Of a DNA stretch of 64,000 nt, positions 36,447 through 44,699 are shown piece by piece (within the stretch, counting starts at the first letter, position 1; every line of letters starts with the position of its first letter). The stretch lies in contig NZ_VNHO01000003.1 of NCBI RefSeq assembly GCF_008124715.1, positions 57,366-121,365 on the forward strand, written 5' to 3'. The translations under genes were made by a program, and so were the position numbers. The stretch is from Thermosediminibacter litoriperuensis (GTDB taxonomy: Bacteria; Bacillota; Thermosediminibacteria; Thermosediminibacterales; Thermosediminibacteraceae). The notes under the pieces are model-generated. The model had not been told where the DNA came from. It saw only the letters and a list, made by a program, of their open reading frames with translations, and ran no database searches.

Positions 36447-36929
36447 TTATTTCCTGGACGGGCCCTTTATCTTCAAGCCTTTAAAATTGTTCTGCCTCAG
36501 TGCTTCATAAAGTACTACAGCCACGGCATTGGACAGGTTCAAAGATCGGGCATCCTCCAGCATCGGTATTCTGACGCATCTTTCCCAGTTGGCCTTTAAA
36601 AGTTCGAGGGGCAGACCCGCGGTTTCCTTGCCGAATACCAGGTAGCTGCCCGGTTCGTAAAGCACGTCCGTATAGCATTTTTCCGCTTTCGTCGTGAGAA
36701 AATACAACGGCACACCCCGGTTTTTTTCCTTAAACTCGCCGTAACTAGAGTAATACCTTACGTCCACCAGGTGCCAGTAATCCAGCCCGGCTCTCTTCAG
36801 ATACCTGTCTTCAAGGGAAAAGCCCAGAGGGCCCACCAGGTGAAGCACCGCCCCCGTCGCAGCGCACGTCCGGGCAATATTACCGGTATTCTGTGGGATT
36901 TCCGGTTCTACCAGCACAATATGGAACAT
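36447..36929 (-). CDS. trmL: tRNA (cytidine/uridine-34-2'-O)-methyltransferase
   Basis: 160-residue SPOUT methyltransferase of the TrmL type. Motifs visible are EPEIPQNTGNIARTCAATG (motif 1), VFGKETAGLP (motif 2) and ARSLNLSNAVAVVLYEA (motif 3). This is the standard minimal length without an RNA-binding extension. It modifies the wobble 2'-O of tRNA-Leu in E. coli. Upstream lies a PHP-domain phosphatase 15 bases away, so the two are likely co-transcribed. Confidence 0.93.
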   Translation of the reverse strand: MFHIVLVEPEIPQNTGNIARTCAATGAVLHLVGPLGFSLEDRYLKRAGLDYWHLVDVRYYSSYGEFKEKNRGVPLYFLTTKAEKCYTDVLYEPGSYLVFGKETAGLPLELLKANWERCVRIPMLEDARSLNLSNAVAVVLYEALRQNNFKGLKIKGPSRK

Positions 36930-36944
36930 CTTACATCGCCTCTT

Positions 36945-37766
36945 TTAAATTTCGTAATGAAGTCTTTTCCTTTTCCCGAAATAGCACAATCTCTTAAAAC
37001 CGTAAGTTTTCACGTATTTCAGCGCTCTGTCAAAATCCCTGCCGACATCTTCAGGCCGGTGGGCATCGGAGTTTATCATAATAGGAATTTCATACTTTTT
37101 GAGGTAATTCATAATGGCCGGGGATGGATAAATCTCGCCAATGGGTTTTCTGATGCCAGCTGTGCTGATCTCGGCACACACATTCGCCCGCTTCATTGCA
37201 GCGGCTACTTTTTCGTAAACCGGTGCAAGATCCTTTACGGTCACGTGACCGAAAACTTTTATCACGTCAATATGGGCTATAATGTCAAAAATGCCCGACT
37301 CTATTGCTTTTATCAGCACACCAAAGTATTCCTTATGGGTTTCGTAAACATCCCTGGTTTCCCACTCCGGCATATAATCCGGATTGTCGAATCCGAAATC
37401 GCCCAGCCAGTGGACCGCACCTATCACGTAGTCAAAGGGGTATTTTAAAACAAAATCCCTTATTTCTCCTTCCCATTCCGGTATATAATCCATTTCGATT
37501 CCAAGCTTTACCGGGAGCCCTTCGCTCTTCGCCCTTTCCACGATTTTAATATACTGCTCTATATCTTCGGTAGCCCTTTCTCCGTGCCATTTACCCCTTG
37601 AGCCGCTGCTTCGCCACAGGTGCATCGCCTGGATAAACCTGTAACAGTGCTCCGAAAAGCCCACTTCCTTAACGCTTCTCTTTGCACCCTCTTCTAGAAA
37701 TCTCTTCATCCATTCGATTGTATAAGGTCCCTGTTCCAGGTGTACGTGATAATCCCTTAGATCCAT
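36945..37766 (-). CDS. PHP-domain phosphatase, HisK-like
   Basis: 273 residues. Metal-binding PHP motifs in order: DYHVHLEQGPY near the start, GFSEHCYRF, IEMDYIPEW, AHIDVIKVF and NSDAHRPEDVG near the end. Histidinol-phosphatases of the HisK type have this layout, but there are no other his genes here, so another phosphoester substrate is possible. Confidence 0.85.
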   Translation of the reverse strand: MDLRDYHVHLEQGPYTIEWMKRFLEEGAKRSVKEVGFSEHCYRFIQAMHLWRSSGSRGKWHGERATEDIEQYIKIVERAKSEGLPVKLGIEMDYIPEWEGEIRDFVLKYPFDYVIGAVHWLGDFGFDNPDYMPEWETRDVYETHKEYFGVLIKAIESGIFDIIAHIDVIKVFGHVTVKDLAPVYEKVAAAMKRANVCAEISTAGIRKPIGEIYPSPAIMNYLKKYEIPIMINSDAHRPEDVGRDFDRALKYVKTYGFKRLCYFGKRKRLHYEI

Positions 37767-37850
37767 GATTCATGCTCCTATCGCATCCCGGGTGTCATGC
37801 CCGGCATAATCGATCATATTTTTCATTATAACATATTTTACTATTTCCGA

Positions 37851-37880
37851 TAAAAAAAAACAGCGGATTTCTCCGCCGTC
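37851..37880 (-). terminator. Terminator of the methionine-lyase operon
   Basis: Leftward GCGGAGAAATCCGC hairpin followed by a run of nine T. Confidence 0.75.
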
Positions 37881-37923
37881 TATGCATTTTCTAACTCCCT
37901 GTTTTACCTGCGACTTTCAAGAC

Positions 37924-39213
37924 CTAATCGGCCCTGGGAAAACCGAAGGCTATAGCTGCCAGTGCCATGAGCCCCAGCAGGTAAGGATAATATAGGTTAG
38001 GCATAATCTGCACCGGTGACAGCTTGGCTATACTGCCGGCAAGAAGGAGCTGGGCACCGTAAGGTATAATACCCTGCCATATGCAGGAAAATATATCGAG
38101 CATACTTGCACTTCTTCTTGGATCAACACCATTTTCCTCGGCCAGCTTTCTTGCCATGGGGCCGGTAATTACGATCGCCACAGTGTTGTTCGCCGTGCAT
38201 ATGTCGGCTACGGAGACCAATGCGCCTATACCCAGCTCGGCACCCTTGCGGCTTCTTATGCGGTGGCTTATGAAGTCAAGCAGGTAATCTATACCGCCTT
38301 CCTTTGCGATCATAGCGGCAAGACCGCCGATTAGCAGAGAAAGGATAAATATCTCCTGCATGGTACCGAAGCCCTCGTACATTTTCTGCGTGAAAGAGAT
38401 GAGGGTAAAGCTTCCATCGGCAAGGCCGATAGCTCCCGCCAGTATTATTCCTATAAGCAGCACCAGGAACACGTTGATTCCCAGTAACGCTAGCACAAGC
38501 ACTGAAACGTAGGGTAATATTTTTACAAAATTGTACTCAAGCCCCTGGGGGATATGACCCGTTATACCCGTAAAAGCCAGTATAGCTATTGTTATCAAAG
38601 CCGCCGGCAGTGCTATCTTGAAGTTCATGATGAACTTGTCCTTCATAGCGCAGCCCTGGGTCCTGGTGGCGGCTATTGTAGTATCGGATATCATGGATAA
38701 ATTATCTCCGAACATGGCGCCACTTACCACCGTACCTACAGCTATCGCCAGAGGTATCTGGGCTTTTACTGCCATATCCACCGCTATCGGACATATTGCC
38801 GCGATCGTACCCATAGAAGTTCCCATTGCCGTGGAAACAAAGGCCGCTATTACGAATAGGCCGGGCAGTATCATACTAGGTGGAATCACCGAAAGTCCGA
38901 AGTTTACGGTGGAGTCTACTCCGCCCATGGCGTTTGCCACGGTAGAAAAAGCCCCCGCTAAGAGGTATATCATACACATTATTATTATATTCGAATCTCC
39001 AACTCCGTTGATGAAACTCTCCATCTTTTCTTCAAGGGAGCCTTTAAAAAGGATAAAAGCAACGGTGATACCGGCAATTGCAGCCACCGGAGAGGGAAGC
39101 TGGTAAAAGGCGAATTCTACGCCTTTGCTGTTAAAGTAAATCCCGCTTCCCAGGAAGAGTGCAAGAAATACTACAAGGGGCAAGAGAGCAAGAGGATTTT
39201 TTCTGTCCTTCAT
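37924..39213 (-). CDS. NhaC-family Na+/H+ antiporter-like transporter
   Basis: 429 residues with about eleven hydrophobic helices. Conserved-looking parts are VVSGAMFGDNLSMISDTTIAA, GIGALVSVADICTANNTVAI and SCIWQGIIPYGAQLLL, typical of NhaC-type carriers. That family includes Na+/H+ antiporters and organic acid/Na+ exchangers such as MleN. It is downstream of methionine gamma-lyase on the same strand with 41 bases between, so it may export a product of methionine breakdown (2-oxobutyrate or a thiol-linked ion). This is inference. Confidence 0.85.
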   Translation of the reverse strand: MKDRKNPLALLPLVVFLALFLGSGIYFNSKGVEFAFYQLPSPVAAIAGITVAFILFKGSLEEKMESFINGVGDSNIIIMCMIYLLAGAFSTVANAMGGVDSTVNFGLSVIPPSMILPGLFVIAAFVSTAMGTSMGTIAAICPIAVDMAVKAQIPLAIAVGTVVSGAMFGDNLSMISDTTIAATRTQGCAMKDKFIMNFKIALPAALITIAILAFTGITGHIPQGLEYNFVKILPYVSVLVLALLGINVFLVLLIGIILAGAIGLADGSFTLISFTQKMYEGFGTMQEIFILSLLIGGLAAMIAKEGGIDYLLDFISHRIRSRKGAELGIGALVSVADICTANNTVAIVITGPMARKLAEENGVDPRRSASMLDIFSCIWQGIIPYGAQLLLAGSIAKLSPVQIMPNLYYPYLLGLMALAAIAFGFPRAD

Positions 39214-39254
39214 CTCTATCTCCTTTCTTGATGACTCTAGGCTTCGGTTGAAAA

Positions 39255-40442
39255 TTAACCTTTTAACCCCTTCTGCACCTTTTCAAGGGCTTGATCCAGG
39301 TCTCCTATTATATCCTCCACATCCTCGATACCAACGGACAGTCTAACCAGACCGTCGGTTATTCCGGCCTTCAGCCTCTCCTCCCTGGGAACGGGGGAAT
39401 GGGTCATCGATGCGGGATGCTGTATCAGAGAATCGACGCAGCCGAGGCTTACAGCCAGCGTTATCATTTTTACACTGTTCATCAACAGCTTTCCTGCCTC
39501 GATTCCGCCTCTAAGCTCGAAGCTTATCATGCCGCCGAAACCGTCCATCTGCCGCCTGGCCAGGTCATGCTGAGGATGGGATGGCAGGCCCGGATAGTAG
39601 ACCCTCTCTATCATGGGATGGCCTTCCAGGTATTCGGCCACCTTCTGCGCATTCTGGCAGTGGCGCTCCATGCGCAATCCTAAAGTTTTTAGACCTCTGA
39701 TGAGGAGCCAGGCGTCAAAGGGGCTTATCACACCGCCGATATCTTTGAGATACGGCATCTTCATTTCAGTTATCAGGTCTTTCGGCCCGACGATTATGCC
39801 GCCTATGACGTCACCGTGGCCGCCGATATACTTGGTGGCGCTGTGGACCACCACGTCCGCCCCATGTTCTATAGGCCTCTGCAGGTACGGTGACATGAAG
39901 GTATTGTCGACCACCACTCTTGCTCCGAACTTATGGGCTATTTCTGCGGCACCTTTAAGCTCGACCAGCTTCAGCGTGGGGTTGGCCGGTGTCTCCACAT
40001 AAACGACTTTTGTATTAGGTCTCATAGCCTTTTCAAGATTCGACAGGTCAGAAATGTCCGTGAAAGTAACATCTATACCGTATTTGGGTGCCAGGTGGCT
40101 TAAAAAGCTGTGAGTACATCCGTATAGCGCATCATTTGCCACCACATGGTCCCCTTGTTTTAACAGGGTGAAGAGCACCGTTGAAATGGCCGCCATACCG
40201 GAAGCAGTAGCTATGGCAGCTTCACCGCCTTCCAGAGCTGCCATCTTTTCTTCAAGTTCCGCTACGGTGGGATTTCCGAGCCTTGTGTATATATAACCCT
40301 CTTCCTGACCGGCAAAGCGGCGCGCCCCCTGGTCCACGTTCTCAAAGACGAAGGTTGACGTCTGATAAATCGGCGTCACGTGGGACCCTGTTACCGGATC
40401 GTGTTTTTGCCCCGCGTGAATGGCTTTGGTATTAAAACCCAT
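39255..40442 (-). CDS. megL: Methionine gamma-lyase
   Basis: 395-residue PLP enzyme of the Cys/Met metabolism family. The PLP lysine lies in [13 protein letters not shown]. The active-site tyrosine-cysteine pair is in [10 protein letters not shown]; that cysteine (C116 in Pseudomonas MGL) separates true methionine gamma-lyases from cystathionine synthases. Close resemblance continues to [16 protein letters not shown]. It splits methionine into methanethiol, ammonia and 2-oxobutyrate. SD GGAGGG before the ATG, with a sigma-54 promoter and activator sites upstream. A Met transporter is adjacent, which supports the substrate. Confidence 0.92.
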   Translation of the reverse strand: MGFNTKAIHAGQKHDPVTGSHVTPIYQTSTFVFENVDQGARRFAGQEEGYIYTRLGNPTVAELEEKMAALEGGEAAIATASGMAAISTVLFTLLKQGDHVVANDALYGCTHSFLSHLAPKYGIDVTFTDISDLSNLEKAMRPNTKVVYVETPANPTLKLVELKGAAEIAHKFGARVVVDNTFMSPYLQRPIEHGADVVVHSATKYIGGHGDVIGGIIVGPKDLITEMKMPYLKDIGGVISPFDAWLLIRGLKTLGLRMERHCQNAQKVAEYLEGHPMIERVYYPGLPSHPQHDLARRQMDGFGGMISFELRGGIEAGKLLMNSVKMITLAVSLGCVDSLIQHPASMTHSPVPREERLKAGITDGLVRLSVGIEDVEDIIGDLDQALEKVQKGLKG

Positions 40443-40481
40443 ATAACTCCCTCCTAAAAAAATCTTTATTGTAATAAAACT

Positions 40482-40497
40482 TGCAAAAACTGTGCCA
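40482..40497 (-). promoter_or_regulatory. Sigma-54 promoter of methionine gamma-lyase
   Basis: Leftward sequence TGGCACAGTTTTTGCA matches the -24/-12 consensus, with GG and GC separated by ten bases. It lies about 40 bases before the lyase start. Confidence 0.88.
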
Positions 40498-40526
40498 TTA
40501 TTGGAGGGGCTTTTTTGACATCATTC

Positions 40527-40596
40527 TGGTTAAATATTTTACCAACAGGGCGAAAAGTATGGTTACCAACGTATCCATTGGTTAATATTTTTACCA
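40527..40596. promoter_or_regulatory. Two TyrR-like activator boxes
   Basis: Near-palindromes TGGTTAAATATTTTACCA (40527-40544) and TGGTTAATATTTTTACCA (40579-40596) are centred 52 bases apart, about five helical turns. They resemble the TyrR box TGTAAA-N6-TTTACA and lie just upstream of the sigma-54 promoter. Probable sites for the adjacent ACT-domain activator. Confidence 0.7.
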
Positions 40597-40598
40597 TT

Positions 40599-42185
40599 TT
40601 ATTCGGACCAGCGGGCTTCTTTTTTTATCCCGTAATTTTTCATCTTGTTCAACACTGTAGCGTGGGTTACACCCAGAAGCCGTGCCGCTTCTCTCACGCT
40701 CCTTGAGTTTTCCAGAGCTTCAAGAATCGCCTTCTTTTCGGCTTCCCCCACCACTTCTTTCAGTCTCTTACAGCCCTTCCCACAGCTCTGCTGGATATCC
40801 GCCGACTCGTTGAATTCCTCTTCCTTTAGAATAAGGTGTTCGGTCCTGATGACTTCGTCGTCGCACAGGTTCATGGCCCTCTCTATGACATTGGAAAGCT
40901 CCCTCACGTTTCCCGGCCAGTCGTATTCCATAAGCTTTTTCATCGCATCGGGGCTTATATTCGAAACCCTTTTGTTCATCTTCTGGCTGAGCTTCTTTAC
41001 AAGGTGCATGGCCAAAAGCGGAATATCTTCTTTCCTTTCCCTGAGCGGCGGTATGAAGATGGGGATCACGTTGAGCCTGTAATACAGATCTTCTCTAAAC
41101 TGGCCGTCCCTCATCAACTTCTCCAGGTTCCTGTTCGTAGCAGCTATTATCCTCACATCCACCGGGATTTCCTCATTTCCTCCGACCTGCCGGATTTTGC
41201 CTTCCTGGAGCACCCGGAGCAGTTTGACCTGCAGGTGGGTTGAAAGTTCCCCTATCTCGTCGAGGAACAGCGTGCCTTTGTCGGCGTATTTAAAAAGCCC
41301 CTGTTTCCCGCCCTTTTTTGCCCCGGTGAAGGCGCCTTCCTCATAACCGAACAGCTCGCTTTCCAGCAGCGTATCGGGTATGGCGGCACAGTTTACGGCC
41401 ACGAAAGGTCTGTCGCGTCTCGGGCTTGCCATGTGGATGGACCGGGCAAAAAGCTCCTTGCCGGTCCCGCTCTCGCCTCTTATGAGTACGGTGGAGTTCC
41501 CCTTTGCAGCTATCTTAGCTATTTCCTTGACCTTCCTGATCTTGTCGCTTTCCCCCAGTATCTCATCGAAGGTTATCATTGCCGGCTGGGTAAAGGAATA
41601 AACCAGGTTCATGACGCTCTCTATATCCTGCAGTGACGCCACGGCTCCCACCGGATTCCCGTCCTCGTCCAGGATGGGGCGGCCAGAAGTAATATAATGG
41701 CTTTTGGATTTTTCGCTGTTCAGCACTATCTCCACATTGTCGTAGCTTTCTCCGGTTTTCACGGTCCTGAGCATGGGTAAATTCGGTGCCAGTATTTCGG
41801 ATACCGGCTTACCGACAGCTTCTTTTGCCTTTACCTTGAGTATTTTTTCAGCTGCAGGATTGAATGCAGTTATCATACCGTTTTTATCGATGGCAATTAT
41901 ACCCTCTACGGTTGCATCGAGAACGGCTTTAATCTTTTTTTCCCTCTCCTCCTGGGGCAGCAGCTTTATCTCTTCGACTTCCATGACGTCTTCTTCCATG
42001 AGGAGCTGTTGTTTTAAAAAATCGAAGGAAAGCGAGTCATTTTTTTCGATTTTTAACCAGGCATACCCCGGCCCTACTTCCATAGCCTTGAGGTTTATGC
42101 CGTACCTATAAAGAATCTTCAAAATATCAAGGGCCATACCGACCCTGTCCCTGGTCCTCACCATGAAGCGAACTGTTTCTATCAT
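40599..42185 (-). CDS. TyrR-type sigma-54-dependent activator (ACT-PAS-AAA-HTH)
   Basis: 528 residues. Residues about 1-75 look like an ACT amino-acid-binding domain (RFMVRTRDRVGMALDILKIL). PAS covers about 85-195. The AAA+ domain (about 210-435) has Walker [15 protein letters not shown] for sigma-54 contact and [12 protein letters not shown] TyrR-like HTH closes the protein (SVREAARLLGVTHATVLNKM). This is the TyrR arrangement, suggesting direct sensing of an amino acid, probably methionine given its neighbours. It lies between the Met transporter and the lyase. Confidence 0.9.
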   Translation of the reverse strand: MIETVRFMVRTRDRVGMALDILKILYRYGINLKAMEVGPGYAWLKIEKNDSLSFDFLKQQLLMEEDVMEVEEIKLLPQEEREKKIKAVLDATVEGIIAIDKNGMITAFNPAAEKILKVKAKEAVGKPVSEILAPNLPMLRTVKTGESYDNVEIVLNSEKSKSHYITSGRPILDEDGNPVGAVASLQDIESVMNLVYSFTQPAMITFDEILGESDKIRKVKEIAKIAAKGNSTVLIRGESGTGKELFARSIHMASPRRDRPFVAVNCAAIPDTLLESELFGYEEGAFTGAKKGGKQGLFKYADKGTLFLDEIGELSTHLQVKLLRVLQEGKIRQVGGNEEIPVDVRIIAATNRNLEKLMRDGQFREDLYYRLNVIPIFIPPLRERKEDIPLLAMHLVKKLSQKMNKRVSNISPDAMKKLMEYDWPGNVRELSNVIERAMNLCDDEVIRTEHLILKEEEFNESADIQQSCGKGCKRLKEVVGEAEKKAILEALENSRSVREAARLLGVTHATVLNKMKNYGIKKEARWSE

Positions 42186-42237
42186 CCCGGCATCACCCCT
42201 TGTTAATTGTACAAAAAAACAGCCCCGAATTCCATGT

Positions 42238-42269
42238 CAAAAAAAGGAGCTGCGAAAATCCGCAGCTCC
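42238..42269 (-). terminator. Terminator of metPS
   Basis: GGAGCTGCG pairs with CGCAGCTCC, followed leftward by a run of seven T. It starts right after the metS stop. Confidence 0.88.
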
Positions 42270-42270
42270 C

Positions 42271-42372
42271 TCATTTCGCCTGGTGTTTTATTAGGTTGCT
42301 CAGAGTGAAGAAACATCCTCCCAGTATTACGACCCAGGCCAGGACCATGAAAAACAACGCGCTTCCGGACAT
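42271..42372 (-). CDS. metS: MetS-family small subunit of NSS methionine transporter
   Basis: 33-residue membrane peptide: starts MSGSALFFMVLAWVVILGG and ends KHQAK. SD AAAGGAGG lies seven bases before the ATG. It directly follows the large NSS transporter gene, matching MetP/MetS of Corynebacterium, where the tiny subunit is required for methionine/alanine uptake. One helix, N-terminus outside or inside not determinable. Confidence 0.85.
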   Translation of the reverse strand: MSGSALFFMVLAWVVILGGCFFTLSNLIKHQAK

Positions 42373-42387
42373 GTTTTACGCCTCCTT

Positions 42388-43965
42388 TTAGGCTTTCGCG
42401 CCTTTTTGAATCTGAGCGCTGCCGTATTTCTTCTGGATGGTGTAGTAGGCTTCGATGAAACCTATGGCGAGGATTACAAAGAGCAACACGCGGGCACCCT
42501 GCACCCAGGGAACCAGCTCCGGCATATTCTCTACGAATCTTGGAATCCACTTGAAGTAACCGTCCTTTATATAGCTCCTCGTGGAGAAAACGAGAAGTAT
42601 GGCGATCGAGAGCGGTGTGATGAATTTGATCATAAAGTTGAAGAAAGCGGAAGACACCTTCCAGTAGCCGCCCCTGTTCAACTCTTCGAGGGCTTTCTTT
42701 TCACCGAACAACCAGCCCACCACCAGAGCTTCGATGAGGCCCACGACTACCAGGAAGTAGTTGCCCACCCAGTTGTCGAGCTCGGTGAGGAACACCAGCT
42801 CAGCAGTCTTGGTCAGGTAGGGCTCCAAAGCCGTCGGCAGACCTACGAGGATATAGAAACTGAATACGATTACCGCACCGGCTTTTCTCGGTAAATTCAG
42901 GTCTTCTTCGAGCATGGCTATCAGGTAGTTGTACATCGCTATGGCCGACGTGAAGCCCGCGAAGAACAGCACCAGGAACCAGAAGGCGCCGAAAAATTGG
43001 CCACCCGGCATCATGCGGAACACGTTGGGAAGAGCGATGAAGGAAAGCCCGACACCGCTTTCTATGCCTTCGGGTCCCAGGAAGGTGAAGGCTATCGGAA
43101 TGGCGATACTGCCGCCCAGGATGACTTCGGCAAATTCATTCAGGAATACCGTGGTTGTAGCGGAAAGAACGATGTCCTCATCGGGCTTGAGATAAGACGC
43201 GTAGTTCTGAATGATGCCCATGCCCAGGGACAGCGTGAAGAATATCTGGCCCGCAGCAGCCAGAGCCGATTGCCAATTCAGTTCGTTCCACTTCGGGCTC
43301 CAGAGGTAGTCGAGGCCTTTTATCGGCGACCAGTCTGGGTTTACCGGTGAACCTAGGGTCAGGGCCCTTATGATCAGGATGAAGCCAAGCACGTAAAGCA
43401 GAGGCATCATAATCTTGGCCCATGCCTCGATACCCTTCTGGACACCGCGGCTGAGGGCGAACGCCAGGAGAGCGAGCGCTATCACCCAGAATGTAATCGA
43501 CATACCCGGATTCTGGATATAGCTCGCAAAGACTTCACCGGTAGACCGGGCAGTGTCCATATAGCCGCCGATCAGGGAGAGGTAGCTGTAACCGAGGGTC
43601 CAGCCGATGATCTGGGTGTAGTATGAGTTTACAAGGGTCGTAACAGAAAACACCAGCATACCGACCAGAGCACCTATTATCGCTGCGGAGGAATGACCGA
43701 GTTTTTCTTTGGCCTGCAGATAGGTCATGCAGCCAACGGTTCCGTGGCCGTACTTGCCGCCGTAGCGGCCCTGCATCCATTCCACATACATCAGGGGAAT
43801 GCCGAGGACCAGCAGTGCAGCAAAATAGGGCAGCATGAATGCGCCGCCGCCGTTTTCGGCAACCTGGTAGGGGAACCTCCAGAAGTTGCCGAGACCTATG
43901 GCATTCCCCGCCATAGCAAGAATAAGTCCGAGCTTACTCCCCCAATTCTCTCTGTTTTCCGCCAT
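42388..43965 (-). CDS. metP: Sodium-dependent NSS-family amino-acid transporter (MetP-like)
   Basis: 525 residues with about twelve hydrophobic helices. The neurotransmitter:sodium symporter signature is at the N-terminus (GNAIGLGNFWRFPYQVAENG), with sodium-site glycine and asparagine residues. It imports amino acids with Na+. The adjacent metS and methionine gamma-lyase make methionine the likely substrate. A good sigma-A promoter and an SD (AAAGGAGGG) precede it. Confidence 0.88.
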   Translation of the reverse strand: MAENRENWGSKLGLILAMAGNAIGLGNFWRFPYQVAENGGGAFMLPYFAALLVLGIPLMYVEWMQGRYGGKYGHGTVGCMTYLQAKEKLGHSSAAIIGALVGMLVFSVTTLVNSYYTQIIGWTLGYSYLSLIGGYMDTARSTGEVFASYIQNPGMSITFWVIALALLAFALSRGVQKGIEAWAKIMMPLLYVLGFILIIRALTLGSPVNPDWSPIKGLDYLWSPKWNELNWQSALAAAGQIFFTLSLGMGIIQNYASYLKPDEDIVLSATTTVFLNEFAEVILGGSIAIPIAFTFLGPEGIESGVGLSFIALPNVFRMMPGGQFFGAFWFLVLFFAGFTSAIAMYNYLIAMLEEDLNLPRKAGAVIVFSFYILVGLPTALEPYLTKTAELVFLTELDNWVGNYFLVVVGLIEALVVGWLFGEKKALEELNRGGYWKVSSAFFNFMIKFITPLSIAILLVFSTRSYIKDGYFKWIPRFVENMPELVPWVQGARVLLFVILAIGFIEAYYTIQKKYGSAQIQKGAKA

Positions 43966-44017
43966 AAAAACCCTCCTTTATAATTTTAAGTACAAATGAG
44001 TATTAATAATTTATTAA

Positions 44018-44046
44018 ATTATACATTAAAAAAACTCTATTTTCAA
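44018..44046 (-). promoter_or_regulatory. Sigma-A promoter of metPS
   Basis: Leftward TTGAAA, 17 bases, TATAAT; about 50 bases before the metP start. Confidence 0.78.
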
Positions 44047-44120
44047 TACGTCATACATATCTTTCAATATACTCACTTGATAATATTATGAATTATATAT
44101 TCAAAAAAAATTATATTATA

Positions 44121-44699
44121 TCAGCCGCCCAGTTCCCACCCTCTTTCGAAAGCATTTATATTTAATTGGACGTACCGGGCAGGGACTACATCTTTAATGA
44201 CTTTTATAAAGGACTGTTTCGACCAGTCCATAACCCTGGCTAGCACCCCAACCAGCACCATGTTCTGGGCGCGAACTTCGCCGCACTCTCTGGCTATACT
44301 AACAGCATCCACCACTATTGTGTTTTTTATCTCCGACTTCAATCGGGGAACAATATCCGGTGGGTATTCTTCTTTTCCTGTAAGCACCGAAGCCGGCGGC
44401 ATTTCCAGGTCGTTTACGATCAGCGTGCCTTCGGACGAAAGGTACTCTATATACCTTACCGCCTCGAGTTTCTCGAAGGCCAGGAGCACATCGGCCCCTC
44501 CTTTTTCGATGAGGGGAGAGTAGACCCTATCGCCGTATCTGATCTGGGTTATCACACTGCCCCCGCGCTGGGCCATGCCGTGGACTTCGGACATCTTTAC
44601 ATCGTATCCCTGGTTTACGAGCGCGGTTGTTATGACCTTCCCCGCCAGGATGGTCCCCTGGCCTCCCACTCCGGAAATGAATATGCTCTTAACAGACAT
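44121..44699 (-). CDS. iorB: Indolepyruvate:ferredoxin oxidoreductase beta subunit
   Basis: 192 residues, gamma-domain type subunit of 2-oxoacid oxidoreductases. The opening SIFISGVGGQGTILAGKVI and EVHGMAQRGGSV are diagnostic. With IorA it oxidatively decarboxylates aryl or branched 2-oxoacids to acyl-CoA, reducing ferredoxin. The ATG shares one base with the iorA stop (TGATG); GTG at 44702 is an alternative. Last gene of the five-gene fermentation operon. Confidence 0.92.
   Translation of the reverse strand: MSVKSIFISGVGGQGTILAGKVITTALVNQGYDVKMSEVHGMAQRGGSVITQIRYGDRVYSPLIEKGGADVLLAFEKLEAVRYIEYLSSEGTLIVNDLEMPPASVLTGKEEYPPDIVPRLKSEIKNTIVVDAVSIARECGEVRAQNMVLVGVLARVMDWSKQSFIKVIKDVVPARYVQLNINAFERGWELGG

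Noticed and set aside
36771..37448. 225-codon plus-strand frame opposite trmL and the PHP gene
   Set aside because: Shadow of two conserved genes; no motif or ribosome-binding site.
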